Source: Pleionea sediminis
GTDB taxonomy: Bacteria > Pseudomonadota > Gammaproteobacteria > Enterobacterales > Kangiellaceae
Assembly (NCBI RefSeq): GCF_007570825.1
Contig: NZ_SUNB01000004.1
Span: 1-64,000 of the forward strand
Length of the DNA: 64,000 nucleotides
Reading direction: 5' to 3'
A program made the translations under genes and the position numbers. Under the pieces are notes generated by a model. That model was not told the DNA's origin. It did not search any database and saw only the letters and a list, made by a program, of their open reading frames with translations. Shown here in pieces: positions 52,455-61,434 of this stretch. Positions within the stretch are counted from its first letter, which is position 1, and the number at the start of each line of letters is the position of its first letter.

Positions 52455-53375
52455 TCAAAAGTAGTTTTCCGAAACACACGAGTCTATTTCGATCAGTCCA
52501 ACTTGCATCTCGTCGATAAACTGATGTAACTTTTTCTGCAGCAACTTTGCAGGATTTGTTGTGAGTAATTTCTTTTTAACCTGCTGTACTTTGTCACTCG
52601 CTTTTTTACTGTTGGGTAACTCGACTAACGAACCTTCCAGTTGTTCAATCGTATGCAGTAGCGAGCGAGGAAATTTGGGCTCGAGCAAAAGAAAGTTTAA
52701 AACATCGTCTCTATTGATTCTGACTCGCACTTTTTGTCGATACATTTGATAAGCTGTCATAGATTTAAGAACACCCATCCACTGTATATTCTTAAAAGTT
52801 TTTAGTTCTTCTTCTACATCAGGTAGAAGAGAAGCAGAGCGCACGTCAATCAGCCGTGTCGACATATCAGCTCGCTCCAGATTTCTACCGAGTCTTATAA
52901 ACGAATAGGCTTCATCGTGTGTCATGGTTCCGGCAAGGAGTCCGGTAATCGTCTGATGAGCCAGTATTATTTGGGATAAATAAGGGTATCGGGTGCTTCT
53001 GGTAAAAGCGTCAGATTTATGATCGACGACTTGAAGATATAAGTTGTTAATTTGTTCCCAAGCTTCACGAGGAATGATTTCTCGAACCGTTCGAGCATTT
53101 TCCCGTGCGTAATTTAGCGAGTTAATAATGGCTCCGGGATTTTTATTGTCCAGTACCATAAAATTAACCACACTTTTTTCGTCAGCTTCTTGGTAGTTTT
53201 CATAAAAGATGTCTCGAAACGACAGAATATCGACAATCGGTTCCCAACCCAATTTAATATTTTTAGGTAAGTCTAAAAGTAAGTGTGAATTAACGTTTAT
53301 GAGTCTTGCTGTATTTTCTGCCCGCTCTAAATAGCGTGCGAGCCAATAAAGATTATTTGCAACTCTCGATAACAT
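52455..53375 (-). CDS. Alpha-E domain protein
   Basis: This encodes 306 residues from the ATG at 53375, set by GGAGG eight to nine nt upstream; a longer frame from 53420 would overlap the ATP-grasp gene. MLSRVANNLYWLARYLERAENTAR is the typical alpha-E start (cited here in parts: VANNLYWLARYLERAE). Further family features are LSFRDIFYE, NARTVREIIPREAWEQIN, FIRLGRNLERADMSTRLIDV and WMGVLKS. Alpha-E proteins are helical partners of circularly permuted ATP-grasp ligases. The start lies 1 bp after the ATP-grasp stop (TCATAATATG), so the two are translationally coupled. Confidence 0.93.
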   Translation of the reverse strand: MLSRVANNLYWLARYLERAENTARLINVNSHLLLDLPKNIKLGWEPIVDILSFRDIFYENYQEADEKSVVNFMVLDNKNPGAIINSLNYARENARTVREIIPREAWEQINNLYLQVVDHKSDAFTRSTRYPYLSQIILAHQTITGLLAGTMTHDEAYSFIRLGRNLERADMSTRLIDVRSASLLPDVEEELKTFKNIQWMGVLKSMTAYQMYRQKVRVRINRDDVLNFLLLEPKFPRSLLHTIEQLEGSLVELPNSKKASDKVQQVKKKLLTTNPAKLLQKKLHQFIDEMQVGLIEIDSCVSENYF

Positions 53376-53376
53376 A

Positions 53377-54831
53377 TTATGATTCCTCCATATCGACGAT
53401 CCAGGTGTCCTTACTACCACCGCCTTGCGAGGAATTCACGACGGTTGATCCTTCTACTAATGCAACGCGTGTCAGACCACCGGCGGTTACGCTAATATCT
53501 TTACCGGATAAAATAAAGGGCCTGAGGTCCAAATGCCGAGGTTTAACTTTGTTTTCTACCATGGTTGGCGCAGTGGATAATATCAACATAGGTTGCGCAA
53601 CATAATTACGAGGGTCATTTTTGATCAGTTTTCGAAATTTATTGTGTTCTTTTTTAGTTGCATGAGGTCCAATTAACATGCCATAACCACCGGATTCGTT
53701 GGCTGGTTTAACAACCATATCGGCTATATTCTCAAGAACGTACTCACGTTCTTTCTTATTATTGCATTTATAAGTGGGTACATTGGGTAGGATAGGCTCT
53801 TCGTCCAAATAATATTGAATAATTTTAGGCACGTAGGCATAAACGACTTTATCATCGGCAACACCAGAACCGGGAGCATTGGCTAAAGAAACATTGCCAG
53901 CTCGCCAAGCTCGGATAAGTCCAGGCACACCCAACATCGAATCTGGATTGAACACTTCCGGATCGATAAACCAATCATCGACACGACGATAAATGACGTC
54001 AACTCGCTCGAGACCACGGATTGTTCTCATATAAACGCAATCGTCTTTACCGACAACCAAGTCATCGCCTTGTACCAACTCGGCACCCATTTGCTGAGCT
54101 AAATAGGCATGTTCAAAATAAGCAGAATTGTAAATACCTGGCGTTAGTACAACAATTTCAGGTTCGTCAATTTTACGTGGCGACATTTCGGTTAACATGT
54201 CGTAAAGCTGAGAAGAATAATCATCCACCGGGAGGATATTGTATTTTTCAAACATTTCCGGGAGAACTCGTTTCATAACTTGTCGATTTTCAAGCATATA
54301 AGAGACACCAGAGGGTACACGCAGGTTATCTTCGAGCACGTAGATTTGGCCTTTATTGTCGCGTACCAGATCCGATCCGCAAATATGTGCCCATACGCCA
54401 TGGGCTGGACGCACGCCACGACATTCCTCGAGAAAGTTTTTTGATTTTTTTAATAGGCTTGCTGGAAAAATACCGTCTTTAATGATGTTCTGATCATTGT
54501 AGATATCGTCGATAAATAAATTGAGGGCTTTGACTCTTTGCTTGAGTCCTTTCTCGACTACTTGCCATTCTTTTTTATCGATAAGTCTTGGAACCAGGTC
54601 GAATGGCCAGGCTCTATCGATTGAGCCTTCTTCTTGATGATACACTCGAAAAGTAATACCCATAACATGAATTGTACTTTCGGAAGCTGCTTTTAAACGA
54701 TTAATTTCTTTATCGGTAAGTGACTTTAAGTGATTGCATAAGTCTAAAGAGTATTTACGAGGTTTTCCTGCTTTAACCATGAGTTCATCATACAACTGCC
54801 CAACTTTATAATTTCCCCACCGAATCGCCAT
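53377..54831 (-). CDS. Circularly permuted ATP-grasp ligase
   Basis: This encodes 484 residues. It carries circularly permuted ATP-grasp features: RAWPFDLVPRLI, LNLFIDDIYNDQNII, ECRGVRPAHGVWAHICGSDL, VLEDNLRVPSGVSYMLENR, VDVIYRRVDDWFIDP, ANAPGSGVADDK, VVKPANESGGYGM, HLDLRPFI and VNSSQGGGSKDTW. The family is predicted to form amide bonds in an uncharacterised peptide tagging or synthesis pathway. It sits between the metallopeptidase and alpha-E genes, in the usual set. AGGATAAAG precedes the ATG. Confidence 0.95.
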   Translation of the reverse strand: MAIRWGNYKVGQLYDELMVKAGKPRKYSLDLCNHLKSLTDKEINRLKAASESTIHVMGITFRVYHQEEGSIDRAWPFDLVPRLIDKKEWQVVEKGLKQRVKALNLFIDDIYNDQNIIKDGIFPASLLKKSKNFLEECRGVRPAHGVWAHICGSDLVRDNKGQIYVLEDNLRVPSGVSYMLENRQVMKRVLPEMFEKYNILPVDDYSSQLYDMLTEMSPRKIDEPEIVVLTPGIYNSAYFEHAYLAQQMGAELVQGDDLVVGKDDCVYMRTIRGLERVDVIYRRVDDWFIDPEVFNPDSMLGVPGLIRAWRAGNVSLANAPGSGVADDKVVYAYVPKIIQYYLDEEPILPNVPTYKCNNKKEREYVLENIADMVVKPANESGGYGMLIGPHATKKEHNKFRKLIKNDPRNYVAQPMLILSTAPTMVENKVKPRHLDLRPFILSGKDISVTAGGLTRVALVEGSTVVNSSQGGGSKDTWIVDMEES

Positions 54832-54884
54832 ACTTTATCCTATCGTTGATTTATTGATTGCTCCTATTCATTTCTTGCTGATCG

Positions 54885-55979
54885 TCAGCTTTTCAAATCA
54901 TTATTAAACTTATTAATAATTTGATGCACAAACCTTAACTTATTTAGCGACGATATGGAAATGACAAACGGATACGCATCATCTAATCCCATGCTGCGAT
55001 TCAATCCATTCAAGACGCGCGTCAAGCGACACCAATCATTGAATAATTGAGTAAAACTTTCTTCAATTTGATAATCGGTTTGGATCTCGTCGTGTACATA
55101 AGGGTTTGAAATTACCGTTTGAGAAATGCTAACGTCAAAATTATTCGCAGTTTCTAAGGTATCGACCATATGAAAATAATGAGCCCAAGTTTCGGCCCAG
55201 TCCTCCCACGGATGCATAGATGCGTAAGCACTTATCCAGGTATTTTGCCAATTTTCGATGGGGCCATTTTTGTAATACATGTCTAGCGCGACTTCGTAAT
55301 TTAAACGTTCGTCGCCAAAAAGTTCTCTGAACTCATCAATTTTATCGGTTTCATTGATCAAACGATCCCAGTAATAATGTCCAGATTCATGTCGGAAATG
55401 TCCAACGAGTGTGCGGTAGCTTTCGTTCATTTTTTCGCGCATGTCGATGCGACGAGCATGGTCGGCTTCTTTAATGTTTATTGTGATAAGGCCGTTATTA
55501 TGTCCGGTGACTACGTATTGCTTTACAGTGAGCTCGTTTCCATAATTATCTTCCTCAATATCTTCTAAAAAGGCAAAACCCAGACCGGCTTCAGGATTTT
55601 CTGTTTTACTATTAATAGGTAAGTTGAATTTTATTGTGGAATACAAAAGACGACGTTTCGCTTGTTCAAGCAAAAACCAGCGTCGTAAATTATCGCCTTT
55701 CTCTATATCTGGTCGTACTTCTGTGAGGCGGCACGACTTACAATATTCGTTAGTATCGTCGGATGCTATCATCCAATTACACACTTGGTGCTGTGTGTAA
55801 TTCTTACAGGGGCGATAATGCTTGCCATTATACACGGAAAGCCATTCCCGTTGATGCGTCTCGGTAAAAGCACTGATACGCTGTTCATCGGGAATCAATC
55901 CCAATAAAAGTTCACACTGAACACATTGGGTATTACTAAAATGGAGCTCATTGCCACATTGACAGGCGAAGGTTAACAA
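54885..55979 (-). CDS. Zinc-ribbon putative metallopeptidase of the ATP-grasp/alpha-E operon
   Basis: This encodes 364 residues with a TTG start at 55979, decided by AAGGAG seven nt upstream. The N-terminus carries two Cys pairs (CQCGNELHF, CVQCELL) forming a zinc ribbon, and a second set (CNWMI, YCKSC). A peptidase motif HESGHYYW with GHFR before it, then an Asp/Glu-rich stretch and HPWEDWAETWAHYFH, matches the putative zinc-binding metallopeptidase family that recurs with circularly permuted ATP-grasp genes. It is first in a three-gene operon, 53 bp before the ATP-grasp. A transglutaminase-like partner usual in such operons is not adjacent. Confidence 0.9.
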   Translation of the reverse strand: MLTFACQCGNELHFSNTQCVQCELLLGLIPDEQRISAFTETHQREWLSVYNGKHYRPCKNYTQHQVCNWMIASDDTNEYCKSCRLTEVRPDIEKGDNLRRWFLLEQAKRRLLYSTIKFNLPINSKTENPEAGLGFAFLEDIEEDNYGNELTVKQYVVTGHNNGLITINIKEADHARRIDMREKMNESYRTLVGHFRHESGHYYWDRLINETDKIDEFRELFGDERLNYEVALDMYYKNGPIENWQNTWISAYASMHPWEDWAETWAHYFHMVDTLETANNFDVSISQTVISNPYVHDEIQTDYQIEESFTQLFNDWCRLTRVLNGLNRSMGLDDAYPFVISISSLNKLRFVHQIINKFNNDLKS

Positions 55980-56688
55980 TCAGCAACTCCTTAAAACTGT
56001 TGTGTATAGCTAACTTAAATACATAATACTATTTTGTCCATAAAATTTCTCTGTTTGAGTTGCCGATGGCCAGTCATTTAGCCAATTAAGGTTATATTAC
56101 GGACCGACTTAAAGCACGGTCCTTTAATCATAAATATAGCTTCCGATTCTCGTAGTTTATGGGGATATTTCAATTAATTAATTGAAGAACTATTTAATTA
56201 CGCGCTGGACTTAAAGAGATGCTTTCTATCATCGGCTGGCAACGGCGAGATACTTTTATTTCAAACGAAGATCCGTGAAGCGAATACCCAATATTGTTGA
56301 TTCAATATATTGTTTGACACTGCTGGGGCTTTATTAAACTGCAAATAATTAAATAGGATTAGTGTTAATATCCTTAAAATAGCTTTACTTTATGCGATAT
56401 CATCATGGTTTTTATTATCTGAATGACTAAAGCAAAAATTAATAATAATGAGTTATCATATGGGCTTGAACTACTGGCAAGTTATGTTAATTTATTTAGA
56501 CAAGATATAAACTTTATATCTTGTTAAACACATCAACTGCATACTCAGTTGAATTAGATCATCGAATGATGATCGAAAGGAAGCAAATGAGCAAAAAAAG
56601 CATTTGCTTTCGCAAAGTATTTAGATGGTAGAGTTTACTTTGTTGTTTTTTCTTTGAGTCAACGAACGAAAAGAGAAGGAGCAACATA
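55980..56688. other. Divergent intergenic region, 709 bp
   Basis: It holds two small perfect stems in the leader of the next gene: GATCATC/GATGATC at 56557-56574 and AAGCAAATG/CATTTGCTT at 56581-56609. They are close together and about 80-130 bp before the start codon, so a structured 5' leader is possible. No gene was seen. Confidence 0.45.
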
Positions 56689-57363
56689 ATGAATATTTCC
56701 AATCAAGTATTTAAGCCTCGTCGAACCACACTTTCTTTGCTAGTTTCTACTGTTTTATGTCCACTGGCTCTCGCTGGTAATCCTGAGTTAAAGCCCGATG
56801 ATGCTTACATAACGGTCGATGTTACCGTCAAGGCGACGGCAGTAAGTTCCTTTATTCTTGATTATGGCGAAGGCGAAATTCTTGTCGAGATGGACGATTG
56901 GGATAGGTACAAAGAAGGTGCCGGTATATTAAGAGGTGATAAAGTTACGGCAAGAGGATTTATCGACCACGACTTGTATGAAACAAAGAAAATAGAAGCC
57001 GGTAGTGTTTATGTAAAAGGTCTGAACACCTACTTTTATGCTAATCCGATGGATGAAGAGGACTTAAGTCTTACCATCATCGATCCGGTTGAGAATGGTT
57101 CGACGCTAGAGGTGAGTGGTAATGTGACCGATGTGAATGGACGTGAATTTACTCTCGATTTGGGAACGACGAATATTAAGGTTGACACTCGTGCGCTGGG
57201 TTATGATCCCTTAGATGATAAAGGACTTCAGCAATTGGATGAAGGAGATAGAGTTTGGGTTAAAGGCCGAATGGATTATGATTTCTTCGAAAAAGAGGAA
57301 ATTGTAGCCGATATGGTTGTGAGCATTATTGAAGACGAAGGCAAGTCAAAATCGAAGAGATAA
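56689..57363 (+). CDS. Secreted protein with two OB-fold-like repeats
   Basis: This encodes 224 residues with a signal peptide ending at PLALAG. Two similar halves follow: about 40-115 (VKATAVSSFILDYGEGEILVE ... RGDKVTARGFIDHDLYE) and about 135-215 (VSGNVTDVNGREFTLDLG ... EGDRVWVKGRMDYDFFE). Each ends in an IEAGSVYV/IVADMVVS strand. The pattern of GD-V-V-G and D-(L/F)-(Y/F)-E suggests internal duplication of an OB-fold. A ligand such as a metal or cation is possible for an acidic periplasmic OB-fold. GAAGGAG lies 7 nt before the ATG, and a terminator follows. Confidence 0.75.
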   Translation: MNISNQVFKPRRTTLSLLVSTVLCPLALAGNPELKPDDAYITVDVTVKATAVSSFILDYGEGEILVEMDDWDRYKEGAGILRGDKVTARGFIDHDLYETKKIEAGSVYVKGLNTYFYANPMDEEDLSLTIIDPVENGSTLEVSGNVTDVNGREFTLDLGTTNIKVDTRALGYDPLDDKGLQQLDEGDRVWVKGRMDYDFFEKEEIVADMVVSIIEDEGKSKSKR

Positions 57364-57383
57364 ATATTTCTTTAAGCTAACGT

Positions 57384-57413
57384 AAAACTGGCGTCATCTT
57401 ACGCCAGTTTTTT
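57384..57413 (+). terminator. Rho-independent terminator
   Basis: AAAACTGGCGT and ACGCCAGTTTT pair around CATCTT, followed by TTT. It lies 20 bp after the OB-fold gene stop. Confidence 0.9.
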
Positions 57414-57922
57414 GTTCGTGTTAGCGTCATAGATAGAGTGTAACTCTGATATTAAATCCTTTCTCATCTGGGTAGGCTCCTGCTTTTCGAGTTTAAGAAT
57501 CAACTCGACGATTTAGATTTTGTCACCGCAAGTATCAAAGGATTGTGATAACAGCTCAACCATGGTTTGGTGTGCGAGGCAGTCTAATTTAGTCTTTAAA
57601 GAGTCAATAGTTTTAGGTTTTCAGTACTTGTTCTAAGCTTCCCTCAATGATTATTACCAGGGATAGGTACATAAAATTATTCAAAATACCATTAGAAAGT
57701 CAATGGTTACTTTGTGTGATTATTGACCTCTTTTTGTCGGTGAACTTATTGAATTTTTTCATTAGTATCGGCGCCAATTATTAACCCCGAATTCACAAGG
57801 TCGCACGATTGAGGTTTGTCTAGATCGTATATTGTATAAACAGTCGGCGAAATATCTACCACATTAGGTTCAGTTTACCTTTTCGAATTTATAGATTTTA
57901 ATATTCATTTTTTGGAGAAGCC
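57414..57922. other. Intergenic region, 509 bp
   Basis: It is AT-rich leader upstream of the CxxCH protein gene. Nothing else can be supported. Confidence 0.4.
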
Positions 57923-60301
57923 ATGCTTAAAACGGCTATGACACTAATATTGTCTGTTTTTGCTGTATTTATTCCACTTTCTAGTTCAATAGCTATCGAA
58001 CAAGGTGTTACCACCGATGTTAGCTTCGAATTAAATGAAGTGCTCGAATATGACAGATTGATCGATAGTAAAGGATATTCTGCATGTGACCATTACTTCG
58101 GCTGGGCAGGATTACCGCCGGTTAAAACAGAAGAACAAAAGCTGCTCTGTGGCAAATATCAATTTTTGTACGAGCACTGGAGTACGGCCGGTATCCCCAA
58201 GTCAACTTTACAGTTTAATGAGAAATGGTACCCCAAGTTTTATGGAGATGAGCTGTCTCATTTTGGTTATTTTCCAGATGACAATCCTAAAAGAATCGTT
58301 AGTGATATTGTTCCGGTTCAAGCTGGACAGTGTGTGGAAACAGAAAAAGTATGTTCTGCGAAAATCTTTGGTCATTGTATTCGTTGGAAAGAACAATGTG
58401 TTAGAACCGCCCAGCAAAGCTCTTGGCAAGAAATATTTGAATTGGTAGAAGATGATCAATTACCGGTTGGTTTCCAGCTGGGACCGAAGAAGGGATTAGG
58501 CTTTGAGTCCGCGGCATTTGCTTGTGCAGGTTGCCATATGGGAACACTCGCTGATGGTCGATACGCTATCGGAATGGCGAATAAGAACTTGAACTATGGT
58601 CAAGTCTACGCTGGATTCAATACACCAATGCAAGCGACACTGATCGCTTTAACTGACTTATTAAACAACCCAATGATCGGTGGAATTATCTCTGGCTATC
58701 TTGAGGGAAACGACGAACTACCTGATGATTTTTTAAATGGGTTATTAATTCATCCTGGCGTCGCATTTAACAATCCAGGCACTGAAGTGGGCTTTAGTTA
58801 TGACAAATACCCATCGATGATCAGTGATTTAAAAACAGGTACTTGCTATTTCAAAGACAACGGAGCATTGATTCGTTGTGATCATCGACATGAGGAAAAA
58901 GGACCACAACATTATCGAGCGCAAGCGAAGAAAATGTTTTCTGAACTTAAGAAAGAATACAGCGCTTACTCAGGTGTTGTGAAATCGGATTGGCCAATGG
59001 CAATGAAAGAATTATTCGGTGATGCTTACTGTATGCCAAAGCCGTTAAAGCCATCGGATTGGGGCGGCGACGATAGTCTGCCGTGGTCACAGTTCGAAGT
59101 TTCATTGAGTTTACAGCAAACCGCAAGAAATATGGCTGAGTCTTGCGACGGTCTACGTTGGAATGTTTATTATTGGGAAGAATTTGCTCAATATTTAGGT
59201 GCTATGTCAAGTGCCGACACAGGGGCCGTTGCTTTTCCCAGTTTTTCAGAACAAGAGACAATGATTAATGCGGGTTTTAATGTGTTAGATTTTTTAATTG
59301 CGCCAATGTCTGACGATCACGTTTGGACGATCAGTCGTATTCCGAATGTGGTAGGTATTCCTTCACATGACGAACTTTTGGCAGACTCAGAAATGCGCAC
59401 GGAGTCAGGCGTTGTTTCACCTATGTTATCATTAGCCGGTAATGTAACGAGTTTAGAAACCTTCATTCGTAGTTTTGTTCTATTATCGGGTTCTGTTGAT
59501 CCTCGATATGTTGAGTGTGGCAATCCGAACATTGTTGGCAACTGGGATGCAAGCCCTGATGATACCTGTGAATTAATACCAGGAACAATTGATCCATTGA
59601 TTGCGTATATTTTAACACTGGAGCCGCCACAGCCAGTTCTGAATCAATCCAGTCCTTCCATTCGTGGCCGAGAATTATTTAATGATTCGTGTCAAGGTTG
59701 CCATAGCGGTCCAAAGGGAGAAAGTGCTGGTGTCTTTTTATTTTCTGAAATTGAAAAAGAGGGTTTAGCTTCCAATATTGAAACTTGTCCCGACAATACC
59801 TTAACGGTAGAGTGGACTGGCGAAAGCCTTCCCAAGGCGATCTTTAATCATTGTCGGCCAAGTTACGATACAACGCATTCAGTGAAGTATTTAGGTTTTA
59901 TAGGTACCGATGCTAATTATTCCAGAATTGGAAATCCAGTTCCTAGTACGGGAAAGCCGGGAGAAACACCTGAATTGGAAACGGATACGGTGGCATCGCA
60001 AGGTGTTAAGGCTCAACGTTTAGTGGGCGTGAGGTATCGGTCAGAAATGTTTCATCATGGACAGTTGCGCACATTAGATGATGTTCTGTGCAAGCCAGAC
60101 ACTCCTAGAGCAACCAAAGAGTTAAGAACTGAACCATTTTGTTTAGTATACGACTTAGATTCTGAAGAAGGATTAAATGCTTACAAGAAAGGAGAGCCTA
60201 TTTGTATTCAAGAGTGGTTCCCTTACCGCGGTCATGAGTTTGGCTGCGATTTGGAAAATGAGGATAAAGACGCACTGATCGAATATTTAAAGTCTTTATA
60301 G
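57923..60301 (+). CDS. Large exported protein with two CxxCH haem motifs
   Basis: This encodes 792 residues with a signal peptide over about residues 1-25. The first CxxCH, ACAGCHMG, lies near residue 205; the second, SCQGCHSG, near residue 592. The latter begins a cytochrome-like domain ending in LVGVRYRSEMFHHGQLRTLDDVL, reminiscent of cytochrome c peroxidase-related domains. A Cys-rich hairpin region (CVETEKVCSAKIFGHC, WKEQC) lies near residues 140-165. It is much longer than standard di-haem peroxidases. GGAGAAG precedes the ATG. Its role is likely periplasmic electron transfer or oxidation; the substrate is unknown. Confidence 0.85.
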   Translation: MLKTAMTLILSVFAVFIPLSSSIAIEQGVTTDVSFELNEVLEYDRLIDSKGYSACDHYFGWAGLPPVKTEEQKLLCGKYQFLYEHWSTAGIPKSTLQFNEKWYPKFYGDELSHFGYFPDDNPKRIVSDIVPVQAGQCVETEKVCSAKIFGHCIRWKEQCVRTAQQSSWQEIFELVEDDQLPVGFQLGPKKGLGFESAAFACAGCHMGTLADGRYAIGMANKNLNYGQVYAGFNTPMQATLIALTDLLNNPMIGGIISGYLEGNDELPDDFLNGLLIHPGVAFNNPGTEVGFSYDKYPSMISDLKTGTCYFKDNGALIRCDHRHEEKGPQHYRAQAKKMFSELKKEYSAYSGVVKSDWPMAMKELFGDAYCMPKPLKPSDWGGDDSLPWSQFEVSLSLQQTARNMAESCDGLRWNVYYWEEFAQYLGAMSSADTGAVAFPSFSEQETMINAGFNVLDFLIAPMSDDHVWTISRIPNVVGIPSHDELLADSEMRTESGVVSPMLSLAGNVTSLETFIRSFVLLSGSVDPRYVECGNPNIVGNWDASPDDTCELIPGTIDPLIAYILTLEPPQPVLNQSSPSIRGRELFNDSCQGCHSGPKGESAGVFLFSEIEKEGLASNIETCPDNTLTVEWTGESLPKAIFNHCRPSYDTTHSVKYLGFIGTDANYSRIGNPVPSTGKPGETPELETDTVASQGVKAQRLVGVRYRSEMFHHGQLRTLDDVLCKPDTPRATKELRTEPFCLVYDLDSEEGLNAYKKGEPICIQEWFPYRGHEFGCDLENEDKDALIEYLKSL

Positions 60302-60325
60302 ATTTTATATTTTTAAAAGCTAATA

Positions 60326-60364
60326 AAAAGCCGCTCATTGTCAACTTTCAATGAGCGGCTTTTT
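60326..60364 (+). terminator. Rho-independent terminator
   Basis: AAAAGCCGCTCATTG and CAATGAGCGGCTTTT form a perfect 15-bp stem around TCAACTTT, then TTT. It lies about 25 bp after the haem protein stop. Confidence 0.92.
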
Positions 60365-60600
60365 GGTAATTATTAAAACGTCATCGCAGCTGTCGTTGCT
60401 CTTTTTTTTAACTTATATGATTGCCAACTTGATTGTCGTTGATTTTTAATTCCCGACTACTATATCTGCCATTTTGATTCTTGAGATAACGAGATAACAG
60501 CGACTCGTGCTGGAATGATCAATTGTATTTAGCAAAGCTGAGATGTGAGGTAAGTCAAAAATTCGGGAAACTCAAAGTTTGATAGTTTATCGTATGGCTT

Positions 60601-60640
60601 ATGCAGTTATGCAGTTATGCAGTTATGCAGTTATGCAGTT
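60601..60640 (+). repeat. Octanucleotide tandem repeat, 5 x ATGCAGTT
   Basis: Five exact copies of ATGCAGTT are preceded by a degenerate TATGGCTT. It lies 35 bp upstream of a sigma70-like promoter and 96 bp before the cupredoxin-like gene, well placed to alter promoter upstream contacts if its length slips. Confidence 0.92.
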
Positions 60641-60674
60641 ATATTTTTCTTTTGATTATTCAGATAAGTTAGCT

Positions 60675-60703
60675 TTGCTAGTGATTTTACATTATGTTAT
60701 AAA
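60675..60703 (+). promoter_or_regulatory. Sigma70-like promoter candidate
   Basis: TTGCTA (60675-60680) and TATAAA (60698-60703) are separated by 17 bp. The start codon of the cupredoxin-like gene is about 33 bp downstream. It was read by eye, with the -35 one base off consensus in two positions. Confidence 0.5.
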
Positions 60704-60735
60704 ACGTTATCGAAGACACTAATGAGAGCCGTGCT

Positions 60736-61422
60736 ATGAACAAAGGCTGTTTAATGGCTATTATTATAGCTACGAGTTACCATTTTTCTGTCAGTGCTGG
60801 AACTTTAACCGGTACCATAGAGTTCGAAGAGAGCACGCCTAAGGCCGCAGTCGTTTACACTAAATCAAAAGATTTCAAAGTTCTTGATATTGAAATTGAT
60901 CAAGAAAACGCTTTATTTAATGAATTTATTTACGTTGCACAACCTGGCTCAAAAGTTCATTTTAAAAATACAGATCGATTTCGACACAACATATTTCTCA
61001 GTAGTTTACCCATTGACTTGAAGTACAATGCGGGTATTTTAAAGCGCAATGATAAACGCTCTAAGACCATAGATTGGGCCGCTGACTCTTTTAGTAAAGT
61101 ATCATGTTATTTACATACAACAATGGAATCTTATTTAGCCGTCATCGAGAGCAATAACTATGAACTCATCGACTTTAGAGCTGCGAATCCTTATCATAAG
61201 AAAAGTCGTGGATATCGGAGTCGTACTGCCCAACCCATTACTAATCTACAAGATCGTCAGGTGTTTACTCTGGGAAATATCAGTCCAGGTGAGAAGGTTT
61301 ATGTGTTAATCCCTCATATGCCGCCATTGACAATCATTGCTCAAGAAAGCTCTGAGAAAACCATTCCTATTCGTAAACTCGAAACTAAAATCGGTACGTT
61401 AACTTACAGCTATAAAAATTAG
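60736..61422 (+). CDS. Exported cupredoxin-like protein
   Basis: This encodes 228 residues with a signal peptide ending at SVSAG. The body resembles plastocyanin/methylamine-utilisation-type cupredoxins: GTIEFEE, EFIYVAQPGSKVHFKNTDRFRHNIF, then CYLHTTMESYLAVI. His in FRHN, Cys and His in SCYLH and Met in TTMES match the type 1 copper ligand order (His, Cys, His, Met). It may carry electrons or copper in the periplasm. GAGAG lies before the ATG. The next gene starts 12 bp later, so they form a two-gene unit. Confidence 0.8.
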   Translation: MNKGCLMAIIIATSYHFSVSAGTLTGTIEFEESTPKAAVVYTKSKDFKVLDIEIDQENALFNEFIYVAQPGSKVHFKNTDRFRHNIFLSSLPIDLKYNAGILKRNDKRSKTIDWAADSFSKVSCYLHTTMESYLAVIESNNYELIDFRAANPYHKKSRGYRSRTAQPITNLQDRQVFTLGNISPGEKVYVLIPHMPPLTIIAQESSEKTIPIRKLETKIGTLTYSYKN

Positions 61423-61434
61423 GTTGGATCCTCA

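Larger units (their letters stand above)
60302..60735. other. Intergenic region, 434 bp
   Basis: It carries the terminator at 60326, the octanucleotide repeat at 60601 and the promoter candidate at 60675, all listed separately. Otherwise it is AT-rich and gene-free. Confidence 0.6.

Noticed and set aside
58086-58448. 120-codon plus-strand frame within the haem protein gene
   Set aside because: It is an overlapping alternative frame of a gene with good motifs and a good start; it has no features of its own.
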